Below the pieces are notes generated by a model. That model had not been told where the DNA came from and searched no databases. It was given only the letters and a program-made list of their open reading frames with translations. Below are positions 1 to 12,578 of a stretch of DNA of 64,000 nucleotides, piece by piece. The first letter of the stretch is position 1; the number at the start of each line of letters is the position of its first letter. The DNA is from Chondrus crispus (taxonomy: Eukaryota > Rhodophyta > Florideophyceae > Gigartinales > Gigartinaceae). The stretch is taken from positions 124,001 through 188,000 of the forward strand of contig NW_005179353.1 of assembly GCF_000350225.1 (NCBI RefSeq), given 5' to 3'. The position numbers and the translations under genes were made by a program.

Positions 1-3000
1 GAACCTATTGAGCAAATCCCCCGCAGCGCGACACTCACATATTTCCGAAGGAAAAGGCTACCCTTACCCGCGCAAGCGTCGCACGCACAACCGGGATAGC
101 CATTGTAAATAGAATTAGTAGGTTAGAGACAACAGAGAGGTCAGAACTTCGAGGAAGGAACGCATCTACGAGGTTCGCAGATAAGGAGTATGAAGGAAAG
201 GAGAGCAAAGCAGAGAAGCGAAACTATATCCCTGGATGAGGCATTGAGCCTCTCGGAAAACACACACGCCTCATCACGGTACGCACGAGAAATGACGTTT
301 CGAACGGGCGATCTGTTCTCGTGGAGTATGATGTAATCAAAAAATTAGGCGTGTCGACAACAAACTGCCGAAAAGGTGACACAAGCATGCTGCGAAATTA
401 TAATCGAGAAGCAGAGAAATACTGCTGCAACTGCAGTCCGCACGCAAAGTTGTTGTCGCTTGCCAAAATCGACGGCTTAAATATTCTAAGTCGTCCCGCG
501 GTCGAGTGACACCCGACCCCGCATGACGACCGATCGACACACTCACTACTGACACACGTTTCCCCCTCCCCGACGAGCAAGGACATCAGTCCATTGGGAC
601 TACCATCACGAGGACGCAGCTACAATTAACTCCGCAGCGACCGACGTCGACGACAAGAGGCAGTACTCTTTTGCAGACCGATCCATTCAGCACTGACCCA
701 CCACACCCTTTCTTCAATTATTTTGTTTCTTTGTTTGTTCTCTGTTCCTTTTCTTTTTACTTTGTTTTGTTACACTGGATTCTATTCTATCTTTTTTGGT
801 TATTTATGTTGTAGGACTTCGGCGACTCAACCGCGCATCGCGGACTCCGAGCAACATAACTTCAATGCAGATCAACAGACGGACGAGAACAAGTCAAGGA
901 CGCGGACCCGTCTGAAGCGCCAAGTCAAGGGACTTCTCATTTCATAGGTACAGAGAGTTGGTATGCTCAGAAAAACGGGAAACGAAGGCCTACTATGATA
1001 CACGTCGACCGCGGACAGCGGCTCAGGTTCTTTAAGTTTGCGAGTCTGTCGAACGAAAATTACACCTACGATGTCATTTTCAATGACACAAACTGTGCAT
1101 GAGCAGTACCAGATTTCGGCGAAAACTGCAGACTTATTGAAAACCCAGCAATTCTGACGCGAAACTGACACAGGACGCACCTCAAACGTGTCAAGATCGT
1201 TCAACAGAACGAGGAGAAATCGCTCATTGATCGGGAAAGGGTTTCAAATTTAGTGACAACCGCCCCTCCACTTTCCTTTTTACTGTCAATTCTTCTACTC
1301 TCCTCGTTTGTTCTGTTTATTGCTTTTACCGTAGGGTCCAAGAGATACCGGAACCGCGAGTACCGATGGGCAAGCTAAGAGAGCCCTGCAAAAGGACAAC
1401 GGAGAGGCGAATTAACTTAAAGCGAAGAGACCAGAATAAGGCCGCCGACGCTCCTGCCAGATCAGCAGACTTGTTGACACCCGAGGGACGCGAAAGAATG
1501 TCTTCCGACACGACGACATGGAACAATGAGACCCCTATGAACTCGGTCAGAACATAAGCTACTTGACTTGGTAGCAGAAGCGACCACGCGTCGCCAATCG
1601 CACGTGAAATTACATTTGCATCAGCGATCTGCCCTCGCCAGATGGGAAATTGGTAGAGAAAAATCAAGAGTGCTGTACAGTACAGTACTTCACAGAAGAC
1701 ACACTCGGACAAGTGTTGCGTAACCAATGTAGAGCACAACGCACCACTGCGAATTTTGATTCAATTTTTAGGAAAAACCAGTCGCGACGAGCACAAGGGA
1801 TGCTGGATAAGTGTTGGCAAGTGCATGGCATACGCACAGTACCGCCCCCAAAGCCAGGTGCGACCCCAAGGAAGCGGACCGCTGGAACTCTCAGGGAGGT
1901 GCGACTCAACCACGTCGTCAAGTTTTGACGAGCTCTTTGTTTTCTTTCTTTGTGTTTGTTCATTTTGGGGATCCGGGGAGCGTACAGGAAAGCCGAAGAG
2001 GCGTGCAGATATCCTTTTCAACGTATGTCACACAGGGATCAAGCAAGGAGAAGAAGAAGGGATCCCATCACGTGGCAGGAAGCTCACTAATTTTTCAATG
2101 GAAATTGAGACTTCGTTGCAGATACTGTGTCTCGCTTGGAGGGAGGCGAAACCAACCAGCGACAATCGGAGTCGCGATCGCAACCACCACGTCTCACCGT
2201 TTCCAACTGGTAGAGCGTCACACTACACTCCTCACCAAACCACAAATAGCTCAAGCCATCATTGAAAATGCATACTTATAGAGATCGCGGGCGCCCTTGT
2301 CGAGGAGAATGGCGTTCAGGGAAAAGGGAGGACGGAGTCCTCGTCACGCGCTTTTCACGAACGAAGCACGAGTTACCTGTGGCTCGAGGTAAACGCTGCC
2401 GCCAAGGCGAAAGTCAGTTTTTGATTTACACACGAGAACAAGAATATGATTGACATCGTCGATTACCAATGAACGAAGGAAAGGAAAATCGATCTACGTT
2501 CTAGATGACACGATTACGACTTCGGTTGAAGATTTGGGAGCAACAATACAGCGTAAGGAAGGAGGACGGTCACCTCATTTTGTTTTTTGTCATCGTCGGT
2601 GACAAGAGTCCCCATGGGCGGGGTACAATACGCTGGGGGTGGGAATAATGGGAGAACGACGTGCTCCGCGTTGCTGAGAGGTCCATGAAATTTCGATTCG
2701 GACTCTTGCGAAGGAACCTCTTGCCTCTGTACTCGACCCAGAAGGAAAAAGAGGATAAGAATTTGCCCGAGTGTGAAGCTCACGCTGGACACATGAACAA
2801 CGGCAAGCACACATCGTCAAAATTTGGATCCTCAGCTCAGGGCTAAGTAAGACACTTGTCCACGTGTTCACTTCGTACCCGCCACTTTAACACGGTAGGG
2901 CTGAGCCCGCGACGCAGCTCGCAGGACAAGAATCGGAACCATCCTAAGGACGCGGGATCTAGGCTCACCTTATTTAAGCATCGGCCGTTCCTGACCCTGA

Positions 3001-3924
3001 AGGAGGGAAATCAATTGAGACGCTGACAGACAGACAGCCAGAGTGACCCTCGCACGCACGACGCCGACCCGTGAGCGCACTAAGAACGGGTCCCCAGCCT
3101 ATGGAGAGGAACGTCGAAGAAGACGACTACAGAGCTGTCATAACAGTGATCGAGGGAAGACGGAGCTGCATCACGTCGGCAACGTATTGTCTTCCCCGTG
3201 AACACCACAAGGACAGGGTGACGATGTCGTCACAAGATATGAGGAGAGAGCCAGAAAGGACAGCGTAACTCAAGGCATCTGCTTTGGAGGCAAAAATAGA
3301 TGTGCGGCGGAGATGGTCGAAGTTCGACCACGTTTGAAGACCACTTCATTTCTGTATTGCTTTTTTTTAATGAGGCAATCCCCGGTGGTCAGACACAGGT
3401 CGTAAAGAGAAGAGGACAAAGTCCGGAAGGAGTGAGACGACGAAATGAACCGATGATCAATGGGTAATTAAATTCCCCATCGAGGAATCGAGCCTGGCCT
3501 TCGATGAAGACATTCCCGCAGAAAAAATATATATACCACGACAAAGGAGCGACAATCCAAGTCAGTGTGCAGCGTCGCCCTCCAAGTCAACAATGGGCAT
3601 TGACCTAGACCACGGGGAACCCGATAGGCATTCGACCATTTAAAGAGGAGGAATTTGGGAGCTGAAGAGAAGGAGAAACAGGGATGAGAAGGGGGAAGTA
3701 TACTGAGATTTGAAGAGGAGGAAGTTGGTGGAAAGAGGGGTACGACCGCAATGACGGTACGCGAAAAAAAGAGGAGGAAGTTGAAAATAACAGGGGATTG
3801 GTAGGTGGGTTCTTTTTATCGCCCAAAGGTCGTACGATAAAGTCGCTAGTCGACTATCATGCGGGCAGGATGGGAAAAGAAGGACAAGTCGCAAGGAAGT
3901 GCTGTGGCTGCCGTCTCAACGAGA
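1..3924 (+). other. Accessory region of element B0, no recognisable sense gene
   Basis: This stretch precedes the antisense gene of B0 and should correspond to the region between pol and that gene. Only short reading frames (110-170 codons at most) are open on either strand and none resembles a known family. The sense strand carries spaced pyrimidine-rich tracts, at 707-814 (ending TTATGTTGTAG), 1269-1334 (ending TTTTACCGTAG) and 1928-1970. The first two look like splice acceptors. The minus-strand element B has similar sense-strand tracts in its own accessory region. The upstream part of B0 (5' LTR, gag, pol) would lie left of the window. Assignment to B0 is inferred from position. Confidence 0.45.
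3605..3900 (-). repeat. Downstream block with repeated TTCCTCCTCTT motif
   Basis: Just beyond the stop of the antisense gene the minus strand carries three copies of a TTCCTCCTCTT(T) motif, at 3642-3653, 3712-3726 and 3767-3782. The sequence between the last two (reading GCGTACCGTCATTGCGGTCG on the minus strand) reappears at about 51713-51732 downstream of the related gene in element D, again flanked by the same motif. The block is therefore a conserved 3' flank of the antisense gene, perhaps a 3' UTR or terminator region. Confidence 0.6.
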
Positions 3925-5893
3925 CTATGCCCCAACGGATTTTCCCTTTGGAAGGGAGGTGACAAGCCGAGCTAGAACTCGCAAGTCGTCTAGGGACGCC
4001 CCCTGGAGAGCTTCTCCCTCCACACCATGAGCCATGAGAAGGCGATCGTAAACGGCAGCAGCAGAGGTATTTTCTTTCGGAATTGTGGACGATGGAGGGA
4101 CCGAGGTAGGGGCGAGGAGCGGACCCTCAGGTGAAGGGGAAGCCGGACGTGGGGTCGGATCCCCGACCGACGGTGGTGCTCCCCGGATTGAAATAGTTCC
4201 CGTCGAGCAGCTCGCAGGAGGAAGCCCGACGCGCGGAGGAGCCCGAGGATGGGTCAAGCCCACGGGTGCCGTATATGACGGCAATGGCAAGGTTGGGGTG
4301 GGTGTGACGAGCTGTCCCTCGCGTGAAGGGGAAGCAGGAAGTGAGGTTGGATTCACGTCGGAGGAAGACACGACTCGAAGCGACAAGGTTTCCGCCGAGC
4401 CCGTGGGAGGAAGTACGACCCACACAGGGGCCTCAGAGGCGGAGGGACGGACTCGTGCAGGGAGAGGGGAACTTGGAGCAGAAGGTCGAGAGCACATCTC
4501 AGGCTCTCGAGGATACACGTTCACAACAGTGACCGCGTTGGGAATTGGTGGTTGATTTCCGAAACGGCGGCTCATCTGGGCCTCCCAGGCAGAACAGAGG
4601 GAGGAGGACCAAGGGTTGATCCACACGAAGTCGCCGGCAGCTGGATGATTTCTGCCAGGGGAAAAAGAGGGTCGCTGGCGTGAAAAGGACCGAGACGAAT
4701 TTTGTGGAGGAACGCAATCCCACGCTACGGTCTCGATCATGTCAAGGAGGGCGTGCACTTCACAGTCCACGTCGGACCGGCCAAGGGGGACAGAAAAATC
4801 GAGGAGACGCATCTGTCCGCGGAGTTTCGAAGGGAGGTGCCACAAGCGCCAACAGTCGAAAACTTCCCACAGGAGGGTAGCCGCGACTTTCACGCACCAC
4901 TCTGTGAGAAACACAGTCTACAGCCCGTGCTGCAGATCGCGGAAATGACTGCCATAATATGTCAGGATGGGTCCTAACTCATCCCAGAAACCCTGACATA
5001 CCTCGTATTGACTCCACCAGGAAGGGGTTGGTTGGTATCGATTGGTGTAGTGCTGTCTGGAAACTTCACTGGCCTCAATGATCTGGTACGCCACGAAGTA
5101 CCCAGTGTCGGATCGGACCCGGCGTTCAAAGCGTACAGTATTTTGGAAAAAGAAAACACCTCCGCGCTTCGTATGGCGAAAGTTTGTGGAAAGAATGGCT
5201 TGGGTCCAGAACATGGCGTCGGTCGTAACGGTGCTTTGGTTGCGCCACAGTCGGTCCGCCTTGCACACGGGGTCACCGAAGGTGCAGTCGATGAGGTTTT
5301 CGAGGTAGAGTCGTTCCCCGTCCGTACGACATTGCCAAATGTCGCAGTGGTAACATGAAGGTATGAGGGCGTCGGCCATAGGAATCTCGATCCGAGTGAG
5401 CCCCGTGTCCATGAAGCGCAGGGATAAGGAAGAGCGACCGCGCGGGGAGGAGTGACGTAGGATGGAGGTGGGTATAGCGATGCGGGCACGCCAATCAAAG
5501 CTGTGAATGGCCTGCAAAGGGAGGTTACCGGGCAACATGCCCGCGTCATCGGCAAAATTATTTTCGATGCTGTCAAGGTCGCGGATGCCCACAGAGGAGA
5601 ACCATTGAGCAGAAGCAAACAGGGCTGCGTTATCGCGCATGGTTTTGTTCTGCAGCTCCTCGAGCGAAGGATGACGGCGGGCTACCCAAGAGGAATGGTA
5701 GTCCGGATGGAAGGCCAGCTCTGTAGGGTTGGTAACAGGGGGTAGACGGGGTATGGAAGGGAGACCCCGGGGCACTGCGGACTTGCGAGGAAAGCCCACA
5801 CCCGGACGTTTACGGGTGGCACTATCGTCCGAGTGTTCCGACGGAGAAGGAAGCGTGGTATTTTCGTCTTACCGTTTCCAGAACGCCGCGCAG
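3925..5893 (-). pseudogene. aORF of element B0: antisense gene, family 1, unknown function
   Basis: One reading frame of about 620 codons runs from about 5885 to 3925 with a single in-frame TAG at 4918-4920. The related gene in element D has TGG (Trp) at that place (49717-49719), so this is a point nonsense mutation. The start is also damaged: where D has ATG, this copy has CTG and a 1-bp loss. Conserved features are an N-terminal block with HPSLEELQ and SAQWFSSVGIRD, a central aromatic block (SWWSQYEV, PILTYYG, VFLTEWC, AWDCVPPQNSSRSF, SFSPGRNHP), and a Pro/Ser-rich C-terminal third. I see no transmembrane segment, zinc finger or enzyme motif. It lies antisense to its host element, with its 5' end 89 bp from the 3' LTR. 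Similarity to D and E is clear; the function is unknown. Confidence 0.8.
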
Positions 5894-5981
5894 AGTGATT
5901 GACGGTTGGCAAACACGGTAAGGGACGGCAGGAGATTATACGATGGCTTGGCGCTGTACAAGGGCGCTCAGAAGGGGGATA

Positions 5982-6205
5982 TGCAGTGCAATAATGTGCT
6001 CTACATGGGGTTGGAACGAAAGGAAAATAATTTGATATGACAAGTAGTCCGGGTTGAGGGACACACGCCTGAATAATTGCACAGTTTCAATTTTTAGTTA
6101 TGTATTTTATTTTGTTAATTAGCTGGCATTAATTTTGCTGACATTACATTAGATCTAGTATCTAGCGCCGCGAGCTACTGTAGTGGCTTCGGCTGGGCGA
6201 TATAT
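5982..6205 (+). repeat. Left part of the 3' LTR of element B0
   Basis: The LTR starts TGCAGTGCAATAATG (first bases mutated from TGTAG) and runs to the GCGATATAT motif, where element B interrupts it. Joined with 19416-20153 it makes an LTR of about 962 bp, matching the 968-bp solo LTR at 50234-51201. The GCTCAGAAGGGGGATA just upstream is a plausible polypurine tract and is also found next to the 3' LTRs of B and D. Confidence 0.85.
6201..6205. other. Target site duplication TATAT, left copy (element B)
   Basis: TATAT directly precedes the TGTAG end of element B and is repeated at 19411-19415 after its other end. A 5-bp duplication is normal for Ty3/gypsy integrases. The target is the TATA-like motif inside the B0 LTR. 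Confidence 0.9.
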
Positions 6206-7305
6206 TGTAGTACAATGCGCCTGTTAGGCAGAGACCAAGGTCCGACGGTCCAACACAAACGAAAACCACAAAAACAACAACTGCCAACTGCACAGCGCTA
6301 CGGAGTGTTCGAAGCTCCCTGTCCTCTTTAAGCGGGTTTGCAGCCCGCAGTAGCTCGGATCCCTGATAGGGGGGGGCAAAGAGAAGGGCCCAGCCCGGGA
6401 TCGGTAAATGGTGGTAGAGACTTGTAAAGGCAACTGCTCGACGAGTTCGGAGGGGCGTTTAGGTAAACCTGGTCGGATGGGTCGTAAATCCAATGCTCGG
6501 AGAGCGCCTTGTACGCCTTATACCCTTGATAAGGTGTTCGACGGGGACGTCGCAACGTAACCCGTCGGGAAAGAAGAAAACGTAGCAGCGCTACACCGTC
6601 GTACTGCCCGATGGCAAAGTACCAACAACGGATCGGTTGCAACCAGATTCCGATGGAACCAACACTGATAAAAGCACCACTGGTGCACCAACACAGAAGC
6701 TCGATGGCTACTGACTTCACGTTGCGGATCGCAATCCTACAGAGTGAGACCAACTCAAGATTAAGGGAAATTAGGATAGGGAAATAAAGGAAAATTGATA
6801 AGGAAAAAGGGGACCCCCGAGCGCTAAAGGATACCGTAGGCTAGAGTAGAAGGGAATGTCTTGTAAAAGACGGACTTCGACCAAGGCGATATCAAACTCT
6901 GGCAACTCGGGTTCGATTGGGAAATAAAGGGAAAAGGAATGGGACCCCCGAGCGCTGAAGGATGCCGTAGGCTCAGGTAAAAGGGAGCGTCTTCGTAGAG
7001 ACGAACTTCGACCAAGGCGACATTCAACTCCGGCAATTCGGGTTACCTTTACTGACTTGGTCGTCAGAGGGCTAAGGTATATATCGCCCCGTCGGAGCCA
7101 CTACAGTAGGGTCGCGGCGTTAGATCTTAGATCTAATCTAATGTCAGCAGAATTAATGCCAACTAATTAAACTAAATAAAATAAAATAATTAAAAATTAA
7201 AACTGTGCAATTTTTCACACGTGTGTCCCCCAACCCGGACCACTTTTCATATCCAAATATTTTCCTTTCTTTTCACCCCCCTGTAGAGCCCATTATTGCA
7301 CTACA
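6206..7305 (-). repeat. 3' LTR of element B
   Basis: 1100 bp, reading TGTAGTACAATGCGCC at its left end and ATTGCACTACA at its right end on the plus strand. It is longer than the 968-bp solo LTR of the same family because an internal unit of about 132 bp is tandemly duplicated (about 6780-6914 and 6920-7050). A TATATA box-like motif lies at 7078-7083. The 5' LTR of B carries the same duplication, as expected if both derive from one reverse transcript. Confidence 0.92.
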
Positions 7306-10300
7306 TATCCCCTTCTGAGCGCCCTTGCGCAGCGCACTTCTCCACAGAATCTCCCAAGTCCTTCATCCTTTTTCAACCGACGGTCATAGCCGCAGCAAGG
7401 GCAAGGCGAACCTCATGTTTCCTCGTATTTCCCAACCCATTGCGCACTCAAAAGTAGTCCCCTCCGCTCCTCTACACATGGAAAGCAAGCTTCCCCGTGT
7501 GCTGTAAACATCCGCCATCCTCTTACACTGTCTTGGGGTCACACACACAACAGAGTCACGCGTCTCTTCCGACTTTGAGGATCTGGAAACGTCCGACTCA
7601 GTTGGTGCCTCGGTCCGGCGTCATGTTAGATCTTTGATAAGGGCCCTTTCCTTCCTCCACTCCTTTTCAAACTTCCCCTTGTCATATTGACGACGTCACA
7701 CGGTCCTCAGGGTTCCTTTGATAAAGCTAATCATTGTTGGCTTTGGTCAGGCGCGGAGGGGTTCAGGATGTCAAAAGTAAGTGTGGGTCGTTGCCGTGCT
7801 CGATCGTTCGGTCGAGCTCTTCCTTCTCAGTGTACAACACCTTTTGAACCCTACTGTACAGCCTCTCCAAGGTTTGAGGACCACTTCACTTCTCTTTCCT
7901 CCCGGCGGATCCGCAAACATCGTGCACGATGTCCCCCTTTTTTCTCTCTGCGCGTCGGGGGGGGGAACTGTGTAATCCCTTCACTCTAAAGCGTGGCCTT
8001 CGTTCCTCCTTTCCTGCGCATGGCCCGCGAACCTTGTAAGAATATTTTAAATGTTCCTTTCCACCTTGTCCGTCGACATCGCGTGGCGAGTGTCTTCGGA
8101 GTGTCACAACGGGTACACGGGATCCTCGCAGCAATCGCCCCGTGCGAGGACGTCATTAAAGCGAGCGCGGCGCGCTCTTCCCTGTTAACTGGCAGTGAGT
8201 GACCATGTGCGCGTTATCCGTTTGTCCTCTCTATATTTGCACTTCTCTTTCGACCCACCAACGTCATGTCAATTGACGTCCACGTCTCAGCAGCTACTTT
8301 GTCGTAACGTTTTTTTCTCTACCTCATTGTTCCCGGTATCCGATCTCAGGAGGTTGACACCTCGCGATCCGGGTCGCCTCGTTAATTCACGTTTCTTCTT
8401 TCCCCAATAAAATTTCTGAAGGCGCGGCGAGACGTGCGTCACCTGGGAACTCGTCTGTCTTCGTCGAGCACTTGTTGTCCTTACGGAGCCGACCCCACCG
8501 GAGTGTGCGGCGTCCCTGAGGTTTGGTTCCTTTGGCCTTATATTCATTGCAGCCAGCGGGGCCGTGTTCTCGAGCTACACTGTCCTTACAGTATCTCTTT
8601 CCTTTGTGACGTTGTCGGCGAGTTGTCCTCGTGGCTTCCTCATGTGAAATGAGGTGGTGTCAATGTGCCCTCTATTATGTCCTCTGACCACCACTGTGTC
8701 GTCGTTGCGAAGTCGGCGCCGTCATTTCCCTTTAGTCGTCGCTGATACGCAGGTCTCGATATGTCGACCTCGACGACGGGAGTCACAGGGTTCTGGGCCT
8801 TGGCTCCGAGGCTTCATCGCAATTTAAGACTTGCAAGGACAAAGTGTCGTGTACCAATTTGACACGTGTGCAGGTGTTCGGAAGTGTCCTCAGCCTGTGG
8901 TCGGGATTTGAACGAGACGTCCATTTTGGGGTTACCATCCTAACCGTCGGGGGACACTGCGGGAAGTATTTCAGACATCTGTTCTCGGAAATCATTACCA
9001 GCTTCTGAACTTCGGGGGTGCTACGTAGGCGAGGTGTGGGGACAAATCCTCATTCTTTTCCTGGTTCGGGTATGTCGTACGACCAAGGCCACTCGTGCCC
9101 GCGACCGTCAACAAAAATCTGTGGCCATTGTCCTAATCTCCCTCGCGTCGACACTGCAACAATAAAAAGATTCGTAAAGGGCGTCGGAGCTCGTATCACT
9201 TCATGACAGGTCTGTTTTTGACGAACACTGTCTTCTTCGTACGAGGTGCCAGGAAATGTGACCTCCTCGACGGGGTTCTACTCTCGCGCAGGCCTTAGAG
9301 CCTACAGTACCAAATCGTCGATACTGGGTAAAAACATTGCGAGGGTTACTCGCCATTCGCACGTCGTCGTCATTTTCGGTAGTCGTACCCGTCTTCCTCG
9401 CGTGTCCACGAAACGTTTGTTCTTCTACACACGAGCCATCGTTTCCCTTCGGCGAGTACTGTCCTACTCTCGCGATCGGATGCTATGCTTTGATATGTGT
9501 CCTATCGGTGGTTCCTGCTCGCCTCCAGGAGGAAAAATAGTAATAAAGGGAGTCGCGACGAAATTAAAGTCGGGTACATGGTCGACGGGCACCCTTCACG
9601 ATTTCCAACATATCCTTCCGCGACGCGGATCGTACTGTCCGCTTTGTACCCCTCGGGTCTTTCTCTTGATCGTCCTTCGCGCGCCTCCTCGCCCGCACCT
9701 TCTCCCTCGGCTAGAAGGTAACTCGCTCTCCTCCTCGGCTTGGACCACAGCGTCGTAGTTTAGTGGCGATCATTTACTCGCAAGTCTTCCTTGAATGGAC
9801 GTCGTCAGGGGTACGTCACACAGCATTATTTTCGCCTCCGGCGATGCCGGATTCCTGCTGATTTCGGATCTCGTGACGCGGTTTGGTTCTGTCGCGTTGC
9901 CAGTCTCCTTATCTCTTGTTAGTCTTCCCCGCGCAGCTCCTCTTGGTCGAGAATTACCGTCTTGTAGATGTCCGCGCGGCGAAGCGCGTCTTCTAGGTCA
10001 CTAGACAAAGCAAAATAAAAATAAGACAGAAAGAAAGAAAAACAAGGAGGAGTTGATCGTCGGGGATCGGTGAGTGTGTTACGCGCGCGCTAGGAAATTT
10101 TCGCGTGCTGTTGCACATCCTCTAAGGTACCCAGCGCCTCGTGCGCTCGACGCGACATGCCTTCCTAAGTTTTGCTTAAAAATTCCCGATGTGGTTCTCT
10201 GTTCCACTTGGGCATCGCGACACTTGTCGATCTTCACGAGGTGGTGATGCGGTGTACTCGGGGATGTCCCGCGGCTTACTCGATGGGCCATCCAACAACA

Positions 10301-11760
10301 ACTGCCTGCCATTCGGACTCTCCCCTCGCATTGTATTGCATCTCTTCATCCTCAAGAGGTACGCCTCCCACGCCTCCGACACTCGTTCCTGCCAATGCCT
10401 CAGCCTCGTCGCACATCTCATCATCCACTTCCTCCTGCTCTTTTCAAACGCGTTCCGCTCTCCCATTTATGCGGCCGTCTGGTTGCCACCAGACACTTCC
10501 TCAATTACACACAGTCGTTCAATCAGCCGTCGGTCATTTCAGCCTTTCCCCAACGACATGAAGTACGCCCCTCCGGGAAGCTCTGCCTTAATCTTATCAT
10601 CGTGCATCCATTTTCTTTTCTCTTCTTGTAAGTGTACGACTTGCCTCACCTCCCTCATTCTCTTAGGTCCACCGGACGTTGCCCGGGGCTGTGTCTTCGA
10701 CATCAAAAAAATAAACAAAACCGAAACGAAGGAAAGGAATAGAAAAGGAAAGAGAGGTCATCGTTATGACCCGGTGAGTACGCTGCTCGCGGTAAAAAAT
10801 GCGGTTGCGGTGGTGTTTGTCGCAACCGGCGGATCAACAGCAACGACCCATTGGGACGACATCCCCTCTGGCGATTTCTCAGTCTTCTGTAGGCGTGAAC
10901 ATTGTCCTTGCTCGGGGATCCTCTCGTTTGTTAAACGTCCGTCCCACCTCATCTTTCCTTGTCGCCATTGCCGATGCGCCTTACTTCCGCTATGCTCATT
11001 CCTCGCTACCTTCGTGCTTTGTTTCACAGCGTCCGTCTAGACTCGACCACATCCCGCATGCGTAATCCCGCCTGGGCGTGCGTGTGTGAGGACCGTCCTT
11101 ACTCCTCACCACGACGCGATCCGTAACATCCTTTCCAACTTCATAACTTCTCGACGGGGGCATCCCCGTTCGCTACCACGCGAATACCTTGGAGCCTCAT
11201 AACTCCGCACAGAGCCGTTATCCGGTTGCTGATTCTCGATGCGATCACCCTCCAGGCGAGCGATTGTTTTCATCCTATCTCCACTATTTCAGTCGCGGTT
11301 CTCTCACTTCTCGCATCCTACACGTCGTCTTGATCCGCCTCGTCCGCGTGCAGTCGCCCATCGACTGCATCCTCTCCCGACCTTCTACCATATCTCGAAG
11401 GTAGCACACTCGTCAATCTGACGCATCCTCTTCTTCTCCCATCTTCTCGTCACACCCGTTCCCTTGTAGAACAGACTTCTTCCTCGACTCGAGATACGGC
11501 TTATAGCCTTAATCACGAGCGGCGGTTCGCAATCCTCTGTCGCCCTTGGGCGCCTGTCGTATTCTCCTGAAACTACGCCCGCCCGCTCCGGAATGGCCGA
11601 CCTAGGTGCGTCTCGGGAAGGGAAAACAAACATAAGAAAAACAAAACAACAAAAAAAACAAAAACAAAACAGAACAGTTAAGAAGGTAAAAGCATAGGAA
11701 ACTGGTTGCGGCTCGCGTCTTCTGTTCGCTTTCCATCATCACGTTTCGTATGGAGCTCAT
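7306..11760 (-). other. Accessory region of element B with remnant aORF 5' end
   Basis: The first 100 bases match the 5' flank of the aORF in element D, which follows the same LTR end (both begin near CTTCTGAGCG). The aORF start codon is lost here and I cannot follow the family 1 protein further, so the antisense gene is either eroded or replaced. The rest has no frame I can support. Read on the minus (sense) strand, pyrimidine-rich tracts occur at about 11690-11630, 10760-10700 and 10050-10002; the last ends TTTGTCTAG. An open plus-strand frame at 10189-11040 has no recognisable content. Confidence 0.5.
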
Positions 11761-11779
11761 CCTGGTCTCGCGCGTGCGA

Positions 11780-12542
11780 CTTGCGGCAGGAGGGGCAGTT
11801 TCTTCCTCCGGAAATAGGTCGCCACTGCGCTGCGCGGTAGCTGAGAAATAGGCTCTCACGTTGCGTCTTCAAGCTCGTAGCCATACCATTCCACCTTGAG
11901 AATTAATTTTCCATCTTGATAAGCGTGGTCGACTATTTTGTCGATCACGTACTCCTGACCCCCGGTTCCTTCTTCCTGCGTGTCCGACTGTCCGTCCCAC
12001 TTCCGAAGAGCCAGCGACTCATCCTCATCCTGCTCTTCCGAACCTCCCATCTCTTGTAGATCGGGCGGGATGCCCGCAGCTTCCTGATTTATCAAAGGTC
12101 CGTCATCCGTCCTATCCTTCGCTTGCACGGCGGGTTCTTCTCGTTCCACTTCTCGGTTGAGGAATTGTAGCACTTTTCGGAGCCCGACTATTGGCGTGTA
12201 GTCCATGGGACTAGGGGCTAATTCGACTCTATCTCGCAACACGCGCTCTTCTTGGTCGCCCATGGCGATGACGACCGTATTCTCAGTTGACTCCTTCACT
12301 TGATACGGACCCGTAGCCACTTGTGCCAACTTATGTTTCGGCGCGGTGGCCGTGCCTTGCTCTTTGCGAAGGAATACATAGGATCCTGAAGGGATGCCAT
12401 ACTTCGACTTGCGGAGCCTTGCGTCGAAATTTCGCTTGTAGTGCGCTTGTTCTTTCCGCAAGCTCTTATCAGCGCCTTTCATCAGGCTTTCCAACCACGA
12501 CTGCCACTTCAGGTAGTACGCTCGATTCGAGCTAAATCTTTC
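11780..12542 (-). pseudogene. pol: Element B pol: integrase C-terminal region and chromodomain
   Basis: This is the C-terminal part of pol. It holds the integrase C-terminal domain (YKRNFDARL, then a GPYQV core), an acidic linker, and a chromodomain (YVIDKIVDHAYQDG, LKVEWYGYELEDAT). A TGA at 11856-11858 replaces the chromodomain tryptophan: the frame continues EPISQLPRSAV beyond it, and element E has STWEP at the same place. Chromodomains of chromovirus integrases bind histone marks and guide insertion to heterochromatin. The upstream end is lost in a sequence gap. Confidence 0.85.
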
Positions 12543-12578
12543 NNNNNNNNNNNNNNNNNNNNNNNNNNNNNNNNNNNN
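12543..12578. other. Assembly gap of 36 N
   Basis: Thirty-six undetermined bases fall inside the element B integrase gene. By comparison with element C (near 45995-46020) the missing stretch is coding, so the true length may differ from 36. Confidence 0.98.

Noticed and set aside
5982..7305. A 1.3-kb foldback or MITE-like element with 220-bp inverted arms
   Set aside because: The inverted arms are two LTRs of one family in opposite orientation (B0 left part and B 3' LTR). The TATAT duplication at 6201 and 19411 shows nested LTR elements instead.
10189..11040. Open plus-strand frame of 283 codons in the element B accessory region
   Set aside because: Low-complexity, Cys/Ser/His-rich composition without any motif, no related frame in other accessory regions, and overlapping frames of similar quality on both strands.
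12543..12578. Run of N as a biological feature
   Set aside because: It is an assembly gap inside integrase coding sequence.
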